From an uncultured Rhodobiaceae bacterium (GTDB taxonomy: Archaea > Thermoplasmatota > Poseidoniia > Poseidoniales > Poseidoniaceae), in the NCBI GenBank assembly GCA_937911445.1, contig CALDQY010000297.1, positions 1 through 50,423 of the forward strand: a stretch of 50,423 nucleotides of DNA, written 5' to 3'. Positions 1 to 8,638 of this stretch are shown here, in pieces. Positions within the stretch are counted from its first letter, which is position 1. Each line of letters opens with the position of its first letter. The notes under the pieces are model-generated. The model worked only from the letters and a program-made list of their open reading frames with translations, was not told the origin of the DNA and searched no databases. A program made the translations under genes and the position numbers.

Positions 1-3000
1 TCTGAACCTTGGAATTCAACATAGATGGACGTCAAATCGTTGGATGGAGATACATCGATAACGTTCAATGGAGCCATTCGACGAACAACACGAGGTGCAG
101 CATCGTCGACAATGACTCGAAGAGTCGTTGAAACAAGAGTTCCTGTCATATCTTCTCCACGACCGGGGATGTTGGTGATCGATATCAAACAGGTACGTGT
201 CGGGGAGGACTGCAGGGATTTGGCTGAATCGAGTGGTACCTCGATGAGGTATTCACCATCATCGGTCAGTGAACCATCGCTCCATAGTTTCTCACCATCG
301 AAGACTTCGACTAAGATTCCAACGTCTCGTGGAGCAGGTACGTTGCTGCCTTCGTAAACAACTCGACCACTGAATGCGAGTCGGTCGTCCTTGCGGACAC
401 GTGTGCCATCAGCGACAGGTCCTGTACGAGGTTCACTCACATCCTCCACAACATAATCGGTTGGAGAGAGTGTGAAATCGTTCTCAACACGGAAGGTATG
501 TTCCAAGATGAGCAATTCCCTGTCCTCGGGGGAACCACGTTCCTTGAACAACAAGGCAAGGTCGCCCATCTCTTCATCTGGCCAGTCCCATGCAAAGACG
601 AAGTTGTAGGTGACGATGATCCATGGTAGGCCCGATTCGTTCGTAGTTTCTCGCATCGAGCTGCTCGGTAGGAGATGGATGTAGTTGCTCTCGCTCCAGA
701 ACGAGTTGTTCAGACCGGAGTAGGAAATTCGCTGTGCGTCTCGGCTCGGGTTTGGTCCTTCAAAGTCGAAAACGAGCGAAATATGTTCGAAATCAATGGC
801 CGTATTCGCATCAATGAATCCAACGGTAATCGATTGCTCAAGACCTGCAAAGACTGGGGCATCATCGGTGTGTCCAACCCACTCCAGTCCAGTAAAGATG
901 GCTTCTGAATCCTTACGAGTTTGGAAGGTTGCATCATCAAAACTGAACCCTGGGCCGGAATTGAGGTTGTAGAGGACACCCTCATCATCGTATTGGGTGT
1001 AAAAGACAGGGTTACCTGCTTGGTCTCCACCCGACCAGTAATAGGACACACGTCCCATGTTTGGATTCCGTGAGTGGTCAATGGTCGTCATGAACCACTT
1101 GCTCTTACTCTCACTCATGTTGGTGACGCGCTTGCTTGCATATTCGTGGTCATCGGCAATACCGTTTCGGTTGAGGTCATGATCGGCTTCAACCCAGTAC
1201 ATGAGGGTCAATTCCATCGGAACACCGATCTCATCGTGAACGAGGATTCGAACGTCTTGCTGGTTCACGCCAGCCTCGTACGAACCATCGGCAGGGAAGA
1301 CGGCTCGACGTTCGGGTGGTGTTGCATCGACACGGTAGGTTCGACTCCAATCAGAGTTTGGTGCCATAACGTGTGTTGGATTGCGTTCGTTGTAGGTCTG
1401 AACTTCGTAGTTCAAGCCATCAGGTACGTCGATGTTCGGTGTGACGACACTAATGAAGAACGAGCCGTTGATGTTGGTGGTATCCCTTGCTGTTGACTCG
1501 ACCCATCCGTTGCGGGAAACACGGACGTCAAAGGCGCTGTCAAGTGGTGCATCATCGGAATCCATGAACCACATTGCGCCCTGAAAGTGCAGTGTTTCAC
1601 CAGCAGCAACCCAAGCATTGTTGGGCACATCATCTCGAACAAGGTCACCCTCATTGTCACGTACCTTCATCCATCCAAGGCCAAAGGTTCGATTGACGCG
1701 GAGACCTTCTTCACTGATGAGATCAAGCGGTGAGAAGCCAGCCGAACCGCTGTCATCCAAACACCCCGTCTTGAATCGAACATTGCTTTGGTCCGGGAAT
1801 TCGCTTGTAATTCGGAAAATCCAGTGGATTTCAAGGATGCTGTTGTTAAGAATAGAGTAGGAGTTCCCATCCATGACCACAAACCCATCTGGGTCGTTTG
1901 GTGATGGGAAGATGTCACCATCTTGCCAGAACATGGTCGGATTTGACGCAGATGACGTGGTCATGAGAGTTAACGTCGCTTCGCGAATCTTTGTTGCACT
2001 CTCACCCACGATGTGGCGAGTAACCACTTCGTATGGTTCCGTCCGCTCGTGCAAAATTTCTCCTTCAGGAATTTCAATTCCGAGGTTAACGGTCTGAATC
2101 GTGTAGGTGACACTGAACGAGGTAAGGGTGAGAATTCCGCTGCTATCAGAAACCAAATCGATCGGAATATCCACGTAACCAAGGCCGGAGCCTGGAATTC
2201 TATCATTGAACCCCTTGATCACGGTGTTCATTTGACCAACGGCATCGATGGTCTTGGTTCCAACCAAAGGACCGTTTTCTTTCCAACCCTGTGTTTTTGC
2301 TGTAGGTGGACTGAATCCTTCAGGAATGTCCCATTTTGATTCGTCGATGTAAGGGTGGTCGATTTCAAATCCTGGGTTTTCTGGAGCGTTGCTGTGCAAT
2401 GCGACTTGGATGTCCTCCAGCACGGGTGTGAGCGCAGAATTACTTGTTGAGAAAGACACTCGAAGGCACAAATACCCATAACTCGGTGTTGTGAACGCCT
2501 TGGTCAATCCTGATTGTCCAAAGGAGGTCAAACCGCTGCTGCAGAGGCTTGAGGTACTGCCTCCAAGTTGGACAGAAATGGAAGTGCTCGCCGGAATGGT
2601 CGCATTGTAATGGACGGTCGCAGCGACATAGGAAGGGAACGGGTTGTTGTAATTTGAACGAACGTAGAAGTTTCCGCTGCTGTAGTAATTCGTAGTGTAC
2701 TGGACGATGACTTGGTCGAGTATCGGCGTTGCGCTGGATGTTCCATTGAGCGTTGCTCGCCAAGTGATTTTGTTGCCACTGTTGGCGAAGGTCTTCGTAG
2801 AGCCAACGCTAATCGGCTTCCAAGTGACGCCATCGTCATTGGAAACGTCGATGTCGATGGATGTTCCAGTCGGCATGTATCCAATCGCACTTTCGAGCTT
2901 GATTTGGTCAACAGCTCGTGTTGCAGTCGTGGTTTGGCCATAGACTGTAGTAGAGGTTGAAGTTGGTGTGCGGCTGTCCGTGACACTTCCATCGCCCCAC

Positions 3001-4259
3001 ATGTGGATCTTTCGAGCCACAGTGTTGCAGTACGATGTGTGATAGCAAGAGAAGTAGATCTTGCCTTCATCATCAATCTGTGTGATTCCGTAATGCCCGC
3101 CGTTCGGCATCTCTTGCATACCCATCTTGGTGAGACTGAATCCGTTCATACTGAAGTGATGGTGACGTGAACCTTGGATGTTGTACTCGTTGAGAATAAT
3201 ACGGGGGAGATCAACAACCAAACCGGAGTTCTGGTTTCCTGCTGTCGAAGTCGTCTTGTAGTTGTAATCTGCTGCAGTACCGAGTGACCATGTTGAGTTG
3301 ATCGACCTTGGGTTGCTAGGATTAACCTCCATGAGGTATCGGTTGTAGGTTGGAAAGGTTGAGGAATCATAGTAACTGACAAACATCTTGCCCGTGTCGT
3401 CATCGAAGTCAACTCCGGTGAGGTAGTAGGGGTATCCATAGTTGTAGTAGGTGGAACATTGCCACTGTGTCTTTGCTGCATTGAGCGTCCACTTGGTCAG
3501 GTAATAGTACGAGTAAGAGACGGTCCAAATGTTTCCGTTCGGGTCAACGGCTGCATCGTACCAATAACTCGATACAGAGGAGGTACAACCAGAGGTGCTG
3601 ATGCTTGCGGAACCGAGCAGTGCGCCGGTTGTTGCGTTGATTCGCTGAATGCTCGGTGCAGTGTACATCGATGTACTCGAGTAACGAGTTGTATGAATTT
3701 CGTGCTCGGATACTGGTACCACGATACCTCGATAATTCCAACTTGCACTGGATGAAACCGAGAGATCTGTAAATTGCTTTGTGACGCTGGTGTAACCTTG
3801 GTCACCTAGGGCAACGAATTGACCGGTTGTGTTGATGGTCGCTGAGTTCGCTGTAGTGAGATCGGTGCTTCTGCGGAAATTAACGACGTTGTTGGTTGGA
3901 TTACCGCGCAGCGATATCTCATCGTTGGCCGTTTCCATATTGGTGCGTGAACCGTACTGGAACGATCCTGTTTGCTTGCTCGACCATTGACCTGTACCGA
4001 CGCCACCGAAGTCGTTGTTGTTGGTGAAGTTGCTCCATGTCGTGGTGCTCGCCTCACCAAGGAAGTTGAATTGGGCCGAGGTTACCTCAGCGCCGAATGG
4101 GAACGTGATGACACCAGCAGATCCGTTTCCTTGGCCATTGAAGGTGTGCGTATACGAGGTTGCACCACCTTTGAACTGTGTTTCAGTCGTGGCAGACGAG
4201 GCGAGTGGTGCCATCACTGAAATGAAAAAGATAAGAACGAGAAATACCGCTTTACGCAT
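1..4259 (-). CDS. Giant secreted surface protein, N-terminal 1419 residues (runs off left edge)
   Basis: Reading the minus strand from the ATG at 4259 gives one uninterrupted frame to the window edge: 1419 codons plus 2 bases, no stop, so the C-terminus is missing. The N-terminus (MRKAVFLVLIFFISVMAPLA, then SSA) is a clear signal peptide. The mature part is rich in Asn, Ser, Thr and aromatic residues with many N-glycosylation sequons, as in archaeal surface proteins. Roughly residues 150-420 have propeller-like features (for example DPNGNIW). Later parts look like successive beta-sandwich modules, with phrases such as VDATPPERRAVFPADGSYEAG broken across Ig-like boundaries near residue 1030, and a Ca-loop-like stretch DHDLNRNGIADDHE near 1080. 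No catalytic motif was recognised. Role (adhesin, S-layer-associated or polymer-binding) is inference. It is divergent from the membrane gene at 4386. Confidence 0.85.
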   Translation of the reverse strand, partial: MRKAVFLVLIFFISVMAPLASSATTETQFKGGATSYTHTFNGQGNGSAGVITFPFGAEVTSAQFNFLGEASTTTWSNFTNNNDFGGVGTGQWSSKQTGSFQYGSRTNMETANDEISLRGNPTNNVVNFRRSTDLTTANSATINTTGQFVALGDQGYTSVTKQFTDLSVSSSASWNYRGIVVPVSEHEIHTTRYSSTSMYTAPSIQRINATTGALLGSASISTSGCTSSVSSYWYDAAVDPNGNIWTVSYSYYYLTKWTLNAAKTQWQCSTYYNYGYPYYLTGVDFDDDTGKMFVSYYDSSTFPTYNRYLMEVNPSNPRSINSTWSLGTAADYNYKTTSTAGNQNSGLVVDLPRIILNEYNIQGSRHHHFSMNGFSLTKMGMQEMPNGGHYGITQIDDEGKIYFSCYHTSYCNTVARKIHMWGDGSVTDSRTPTSTSTTVYGQTTTATRAVDQIKLESAIGYMPTGTSIDIDVSNDDGVTWKPISVGSTKTFANSGNKITWRATLNGTSSATPILDQVIVQYTTNYYSSGNFYVRSNYNNPFPSYVAATVHYNATIPASTSISVQLGGSTSSLCSSGLTSFGQSGLTKAFTTPSYGYLCLRVSFSTSNSALTPVLEDIQVALHSNAPENPGFEIDHPYIDESKWDIPEGFSPPTAKTQGWKENGPLVGTKTIDAVGQMNTVIKGFNDRIPGSGLGYVDIPIDLVSDSSGILTLTSFSVTYTIQTVNLGIEIPEGEILHERTEPYEVVTRHIVGESATKIREATLTLMTTSSASNPTMFWQDGDIFPSPNDPDGFVVMDGNSYSILNNSILEIHWIFRITSEFPDQSNVRFKTGCLDDSGSAGFSPLDLISEEGLRVNRTFGLGWMKVRDNEGDLVRDDVPNNAWVAAGETLHFQGAMWFMDSDDAPLDSAFDVRVSRNGWVESTARDTTNINGSFFISVVTPNIDVPDGLNYEVQTYNERNPTHVMAPNSDWSRTYRVDATPPERRAVFPADGSYEAGVNQQDVRILVHDEIGVPMELTLMYWVEADHDLNRNGIADDHEYASKRVTNMSESKSKWFMTTIDHSRNPNMGRVSYYWSGGDQAGNPVFYTQYDDEGVLYNLNSGPGFSFDDATFQTRKDSEAIFTGLEWVGHTDDAPVFAGLEQSITVGFIDANTAIDFEHISLVFDFEGPNPSRDAQRISYSGLNNSFWSESNYIHLLPSSSMRETTNESGLPWIIVTYNFVFAWDWPDEEMGDLALLFKERGSPEDRELLILEHTFRVENDFTLSPTDYVVEDVSEPRTGPVADGTRVRKDDRLAFSGRVVYEGSNVPAPRDVGILVEVFDGEKLWSDGSLTDDGEYLIEVPLDSAKSLQSSPTRTCLISITNIPGRGEDMTGTLVSTTLRVIVDDAAPRVVRRMAPLNVIDVSPSNDLTSIYVEFQGS

Positions 4260-4385
4260 AGTGTACACACCCACTGCCGCAAACTATCTCACCTAAGCAT
4301 ATCAACGCATCGGCTCGTGGTCACAACACAGTTTTCCGTAACCGTCTTGAAGAACAGTGTTCGTAGGTAACATTGAGGGGCGAAC

Positions 4386-4769
4386 ATGGCAGGTGTATTT
4401 TCTCGGTGGTGGACGGCTCAGCATGGACGCCAATACTCGATTCTTACAACTCTTTTTGGAGCGTTTTTGATCCTGTTTTTGGCAGGTCTATCTCAGCTGT
4501 TGTTCCTCCAAGAATCTGCTACATGGGGAGAATACACCGGAGCAGCGATTGGCCTACTCGTCGCTGCTGCAACCGGGTTAATCTTTGTTACACCTGAGTT
4601 CTTGGTGTTCAAGGGTCACGTTAGCACATTGGATGAGCTCTACGAGATTCGAAGCACGGCAGAGTTGAAGCGACGACGATCTGAAGGCGATCGTTCTGCT
4701 GCTGCCCTAGGTGCAGGGTACGAGGAGCGTTGGAATGCGTTTCTCCAAGAACGTGGCTTGCGACGATGA
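4386..4769 (+). CDS. Small two-helix membrane protein
   Basis: A 127-residue protein I do not recognise. Two hydrophobic helices are visible, about residues 19-40 (TLFGAFLILFLAGLSQLLFL) and 50-70 (GAAIGLLVAAATGLIFV), followed by a charged, probably cytoplasmic tail of about 55 residues rich in Arg and Glu that ends in RGLRR. The start ATG at 4386 follows a purine-rich GAGGGGCGAAC, a possible ribosome site. The stop TGA at 4767-4769 overlaps an out-of-frame ATG (ATGA at 4766-4769), a coupling signature for the next gene, signal peptidase, so the two are probably co-transcribed. Function unknown; a link to secretion is suggested only by this neighbour. Confidence 0.7.
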   Translation: MAGVFSRWWTAQHGRQYSILTTLFGAFLILFLAGLSQLLFLQESATWGEYTGAAIGLLVAAATGLIFVTPEFLVFKGHVSTLDELYEIRSTAELKRRRSEGDRSAAALGAGYEERWNAFLQERGLRR

Positions 4770-4784
4770 CGTGGTGGCGATTCT

Positions 4785-5780
4785 TTGCAACCCTCCGACT
4801 CGACAAAACTCTTGTTTCGAGAGATTTTGCTTGCTGGAGGCATGATTGTTGTTCTCATTGCTGCCTTGTATGCACACACCGGATCTATGCCTCCGTTGGT
4901 CGTTGTCGAGTCCTCGAGCATGGTTCATGATGCAGATGGTGAGGTAGGAAGCATCGATGCTGGAGACCTCGTCTTGGTTCACAAGTCCACGTTTGAAAAT
5001 ATCGTAACGTTTGCAGAAGCGACCGACCCATCGAATCCATATTTTGGGCATGAGGCTCATGGTATGGAAGGCGATGTCGTCATTTACAAGAAAAACGGTG
5101 AAACCTCAACACCGATCATTCACCGTGCTATTCTTCGGGTTATACCCCACGAAGCGTATGCTGCTACATCCACAGCAAATCCGTGCCCGACTGGAGGTGC
5201 CTATGATGCTGAGTGGAGCATTGAAGGAAGCAAAGGAGCGTGTGTGCTTACGTGGGATGTGCCAGGAACCAACGTCGTGAATCAAGAAAGTATCAACATC
5301 TCGTTTGATGGAATCGATGCTGGCTTCTACGATTGCGAACGCTACGTACACGCTGGTGTTGAAGCCCATTTGGTTGTCCATGATTGGGTTCCGAAGCATT
5401 CTGGCCTTCTTACGCTTGGAGATGCCAACAAGTGCTCCGTCGATCAAGGTGCAGATGCAGTGAATGGATCATCAGGCCTTCGCACACTCGATGGTTCCGT
5501 GTTAGGACCTGTTCAGGAGAGTTGGCTTGTTGGTCGTGCTGGTGGTGAGATCCCTTGGCTTGGGGCTGTGAAGCTCATGGTGAGTGGCACAGGCCCTGGA
5601 CTGGAATATGTCCCGGGCTCATCGCTCATGTACCTCTTTGCATGCATTGGCGGCATACTCGTCTTCCCTATGGTTGCCGACCCATTGATTCGTCGTATTT
5701 TCTCAACATCGCCTGACCATATCCAAGCGCAACAAGAAAAGGCATTCCTAATCGCTCTCGGCGTTGATGAAGAGGAATAA
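4785..5780 (+). CDS. Signal peptidase I (S26 family, archaeal Ser-His type) with a large insert
   Basis: Membrane serine protease that removes signal peptides from exported proteins. An N-terminal helix (about residues 14-31) leads into VVVESSSMVH, where Ser45 before Met46 is the expected nucleophile. The second motif, GDVVIYKKNGETSTPIIHRA, carries His113 where bacterial enzymes have Lys; this Ser-His form is typical of archaeal and ER signal peptidases. The third conserved stretch HSGLLTLGDANKCSVDQG and the late IPWLGAVK also fit the family. Between His113 and that stretch lies an insert of some 80 residues with several Cys, making the protein 331 residues, longer than common archaeal members. 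A C-terminal helix (about 285-305) gives a second membrane anchor. The start is uncertain: the first in-frame candidate is TTG 4785 and the next ATG is 4842, inside the helix; see the frameshift finding. Confidence 0.88.
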   Translation: MQPSDSTKLLFREILLAGGMIVVLIAALYAHTGSMPPLVVVESSSMVHDADGEVGSIDAGDLVLVHKSTFENIVTFAEATDPSNPYFGHEAHGMEGDVVIYKKNGETSTPIIHRAILRVIPHEAYAATSTANPCPTGGAYDAEWSIEGSKGACVLTWDVPGTNVVNQESINISFDGIDAGFYDCERYVHAGVEAHLVVHDWVPKHSGLLTLGDANKCSVDQGADAVNGSSGLRTLDGSVLGPVQESWLVGRAGGEIPWLGAVKLMVSGTGPGLEYVPGSSLMYLFACIGGILVFPMVADPLIRRIFSTSPDHIQAQQEKAFLIALGVDEEE

Positions 5781-6323
5781 TCACTCTTCACTTTCAGCAA
5801 TGGCTCGGTTTCGACCCAATTCACGTGCAGCATTGTCGAGGCTGCTCTTGGTCATGGCGAGCAGTTCCGAGGCATAATCGAGATTCGATTGCTCAAGATA
5901 GCGTTCAATGCTCGCTTTTGATCGTCGAATGGTGGCCAAACGTTGCTCTGAGCTTTTTGGTCGAGTTTCCTCACCACGTTGGGCCATCAACCACTCTTCG
6001 AGCAAGGCTTGGCCCCATTCAGGAGCACGGAATCGAGCGGAGAGAACGATCTCTGCATGTCTGTGACGGAAGCGAACGCGAGAATCGCGTGTTCGGTTGG
6101 CTTGGATTGAACCAGGATTCCATTGGTCGAATGGAATGTGAAGGTGATCTTTGCAGCGCAAATGACCCGTTTCATCGATGCTTGCATCGATGATCAATGC
6201 TCCTCGCTGGAGACGAATGAAGGCTTGAACGATGTTGTCTTCAATCAACCATTCAGCAATCTGAACCGATGGTTGCCCCCACTTATCGTTCGTCCATGAT
6301 TCGATGGCGGCTCGATGCAACAT
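5781..6323 (-). CDS. Conserved-looking hypothetical protein
   Basis: A 180-residue soluble protein that I cannot assign. The first 90 residues look like a mixed alpha/beta domain (for example QPSVQIAEWLIEDNIVQAF, then short strands ALIIDASID and HLRCKDHLHI). Residues 90-115 are Arg/His-rich (DSRVRFRHRHAEIVLSARF), and the C-terminal 70 residues are helical and strongly charged, with Lys/Arg followed by Glu/Asp, ending AIAESEE. There is no signal peptide or membrane helix. Its stop lies directly against the stop of the signal peptidase gene (5780/5781), and it is divergent from the site-2 protease at 6386. Codon usage looks like the neighbours', so it is probably a real gene. Confidence 0.6.
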   Translation of the reverse strand: MLHRAAIESWTNDKWGQPSVQIAEWLIEDNIVQAFIRLQRGALIIDASIDETGHLRCKDHLHIPFDQWNPGSIQANRTRDSRVRFRHRHAEIVLSARFRAPEWGQALLEEWLMAQRGEETRPKSSEQRLATIRRSKASIERYLEQSNLDYASELLAMTKSSLDNAARELGRNRAIAESEE

Positions 6324-6385
6324 GATTCAACTTTCAACTCCCCATTCATGAACCTTCACATCCATGAGTTGGTGCATTGATTGAT

Positions 6386-7867
6386 ATGGAAGCGAGCACT
6401 CACGCAACCATGGCAGCATCATGGGGCGCAGTCGAATTCGACTGGCGCATCATTCCTCTCCTTATCTTTGGGTGGTATTTGTTGCTCAAGCGGTGGGAAC
6501 GAGACGGTGTTCTTGACCGATGGAACGCCACCCGAGTCTTCGGATTCGTGCTTATGGTTCGGACGAAGAAAGGACTGGACCTTCTCGAAAAGGTCGCCAA
6601 ACCGCGCAAGTTCTGGCGGATTTATGGCGAGATTTCGCTCTGGGTTTGCACCTTTGCCATGTTCATGGTGGCTCTCGTCGTGTTGCTCGCATTTGTAGGA
6701 GCGCTTCTCTCGCCCCCAGACGTACCGCCACCGACTGCAAGTGAATTGGTCGCTATTCCTGGAATCAATCCAATGATTCCACTTTGGTGGGGCTTGATTG
6801 GATTCATCGTTGCTTTGGTGATTCACGAATTCGGGCACGGGTTGCTCGCTCGAGGACACGGCATGCGTATCCGTTCGTTTGGCCTGTTGCAACTTGGGCC
6901 TTTGCCGCTCGGTGCTTTCGCAGAGCCAGAGGGTGAAGAGTTGTTCAAAGCTCCAAGACGAGAACGACAGCGTATGTTTGCCGCAGGTCCTGCTACGAAT
7001 CTCTTTGCTGCCTTTGTTCTGTTGCTATTGCTCGGAGGCATTGCGGGCCAGTTTGCATCCGACGACCAATCCATTCACGTCACAGGCATTGTCAAAGGTG
7101 AAGGAGCGGATGAAGCAGGTATGTTGCCTTGGGATACGATTGAAACGATTCAAGGCGAGGACGTTGTTGGACTCGATGGATTCCGCAACATTGTGGAACA
7201 ATACAATGCGGGCGATTCTGTGCTCATTGGTGTTCTCCATCAAGACGGTACGAGGGAGACGGTTAATGCGACCTTTTCGGACAAATACACGTACTATCAG
7301 AACCTCGGTTTTTCAGAAGAACAATTGGAATCGTTTTCAATTGAACAAGGCGACCCATTCTTGGGTGTTGAGGGACTTTCTTCGAATACAGCAGGCATCG
7401 ATCGCCTCGCAGGTCCGCTCTCTCCGAATGTGGAATACACCACCCTGCAAAGGACGCTCATCGCTCCTCTGCACGTTGTAACGATCATGATCATCCCATT
7501 CGAATTCCAGGGTGTAGCGATGCATCCAAACGAGGAAGCAATGCTGCAAGCGGATGATACGTTGCTTGGAAACTTCCTCGGAAAAGAAGGTTTATTGGTC
7601 CTCGTCAATCTGTTGTTTTGGATGATGTGGGTCAACGTTCTGCTTGGATTTACCAACTTGATTCCGATGGTTCCATTCGATGGAGGTCACATGTTCAAGG
7701 ACATGGTTCATGCAGGACTTTCACGAGTTCGCGCCTTTGGACGCAAACTCAAACTGTGGAATTTCCATCCGCTCTGGGTGGATCAAATTTCAAGGAAAGC
7801 CAGCAATCTCTCCTCACTCGGACTGCTGTTTATTCTCTTGTTCATCTTGATTATTCCTTACTTCTGA
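6386..7867 (+). CDS. Site-2 protease family zinc metalloprotease (M50) with PDZ domain
   Basis: Intramembrane zinc protease of 493 residues that cuts transmembrane substrates. Numbered from ATG 6386, the zinc motif HEFGH is at residues 147-151 inside a hydrophobic helix (LIGFIVALVIHEFGHGLLA). A PDZ-like domain follows at about 225-300 (VTGIVKGEGADEAGMLPWD, with the typical intrinsically spaced Gly-rich loop). The third motif NLIPMVPFDGGHM near residue 430 supplies the remaining zinc ligand Asp. Hydrophobic helices also occur at about 20-35, 85-108, 195-215, 405-425 and at the C-terminus (LGLLFILLFILIIPYF). The longer reading from TTG 6377 is possible but ATG 6386 is more usual. In other organisms such proteases release membrane-bound regulators or clear signal peptides; the nearby signal peptidase fits the second role, by inference. 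Confidence 0.92.
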   Translation: MEASTHATMAASWGAVEFDWRIIPLLIFGWYLLLKRWERDGVLDRWNATRVFGFVLMVRTKKGLDLLEKVAKPRKFWRIYGEISLWVCTFAMFMVALVVLLAFVGALLSPPDVPPPTASELVAIPGINPMIPLWWGLIGFIVALVIHEFGHGLLARGHGMRIRSFGLLQLGPLPLGAFAEPEGEELFKAPRRERQRMFAAGPATNLFAAFVLLLLLGGIAGQFASDDQSIHVTGIVKGEGADEAGMLPWDTIETIQGEDVVGLDGFRNIVEQYNAGDSVLIGVLHQDGTRETVNATFSDKYTYYQNLGFSEEQLESFSIEQGDPFLGVEGLSSNTAGIDRLAGPLSPNVEYTTLQRTLIAPLHVVTIMIIPFEFQGVAMHPNEEAMLQADDTLLGNFLGKEGLLVLVNLLFWMMWVNVLLGFTNLIPMVPFDGGHMFKDMVHAGLSRVRAFGRKLKLWNFHPLWVDQISRKASNLSSLGLLFILLFILIIPYF

Positions 7868-8506
7868 TTATCGAATGATGGTTCTTCGACGTTGGAGTTC
7901 ATCGAGAATTGAGGCCTTAATCGGAGCGTTCACCTTCTCTTCTTCGTCAACGGCACTCCGCTTCTGAATGTAATCCAGTGTTGGCGAGTTTTCGTTGTGC
8001 TGGCAAACGATGTGGATGAATTCGTTGAGTGGCATGCCTTGGTCCCAATCAATGAATGCCCGTCCTTTCCGAGTTCGGGGTAAGGCAGGAATGCGACGAG
8101 CCAAAACACGTAGTCGTCCTTCGAGTGTTGATGTCTCAACACGGAAGATTCGCCATGAGTCACCTCGAGTTCCCTTCAATCGATGAGCGTACAGAGGCAT
8201 GAGTCCACAACGCTCTCCTTCGTATGCAAGAGCGTTGTACTGGTCGAGCGTTCGGCCACTGAGATAGATCTTCTTTCCTTTGGTGGTTTTGACTTCAATA
8301 GGGAAGGAAATGTCGCCTCGCAAAGCGAGCAGATCTCCACTGCCTTCGATTCCTGAACCAGCAGCTCGGACCACGAGAAACGGGCGATTAAGGACCAATC
8401 GCATACGTTCCTTTTCTTCAACTGAGCACGATTTGATCACGGCTTCGACGCCTGCAGGAATTCCAGCGAGAACGTGGCGTAGTTCTCGCTCGTACTGGCT
8501 TGTCAT
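7868..8506 (-). CDS. hjc: Holliday junction resolvase Hjc-like nuclease, extended form
   Basis: Archaeal endonuclease family that cuts four-way DNA junctions in recombination. Catalytic residues of the PD-(D/E)xK fold are visible: Glu6 in YERE, Asp58 in GSGDLLAL, and Glu71/Lys73 in PIEVKTTK, with the conserved VVRAAGSG at 45-52. Compared with the usual Hjc of about 120-130 residues this 212-residue protein has about 25 extra residues between the YERE helix and VVRAAGSG, plus a C-terminal extension of about 90 residues rich in Arg and Lys that may bind DNA. An A/T box 22-31 bases before the ATG suggests a leaderless transcript. It is convergent with the site-2 protease, stop to stop without a gap. 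The family call is strong; activity on junctions as opposed to another DNA structure is inference. Confidence 0.85.
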   Translation of the reverse strand: MTSQYERELRHVLAGIPAGVEAVIKSCSVEEKERMRLVLNRPFLVVRAAGSGIEGSGDLLALRGDISFPIEVKTTKGKKIYLSGRTLDQYNALAYEGERCGLMPLYAHRLKGTRGDSWRIFRVETSTLEGRLRVLARRIPALPRTRKGRAFIDWDQGMPLNEFIHIVCQHNENSPTLDYIQKRSAVDEEEKVNAPIKASILDELQRRRTIIR

Positions 8507-8527
8507 GTGTTGAGATTGATGTCAGCC

Positions 8528-8537
8528 GCTTTTATTG
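8528..8537 (-). promoter_or_regulatory. Probable TATA box of the hjc-like gene
   Basis: On the minus strand the sequence reads CAATAAAAGC. Its centre is about 26 bases upstream of the ATG at 8506, the spacing of an archaeal TATA box, and there is no Shine-Dalgarno-like purine run between. This fits a transcript that begins at or next to the start codon. Confidence 0.5.
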
Positions 8538-8638
8538 ACATCGGTGGTTTTGCGACAAACCATCATCGTTCAGACGAACATTCTGCATGCCAGTGGAATC
8601 CGTCGATGAATTTCCACAAACAGCGATGAGGCGATACA

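Noticed and set aside
1..4250. Many short plus- and minus-strand ORFs of 60-180 residues
   Set aside because: They lie in other frames over the single long minus-strand frame from 4259 and have unlike, low-quality compositions.
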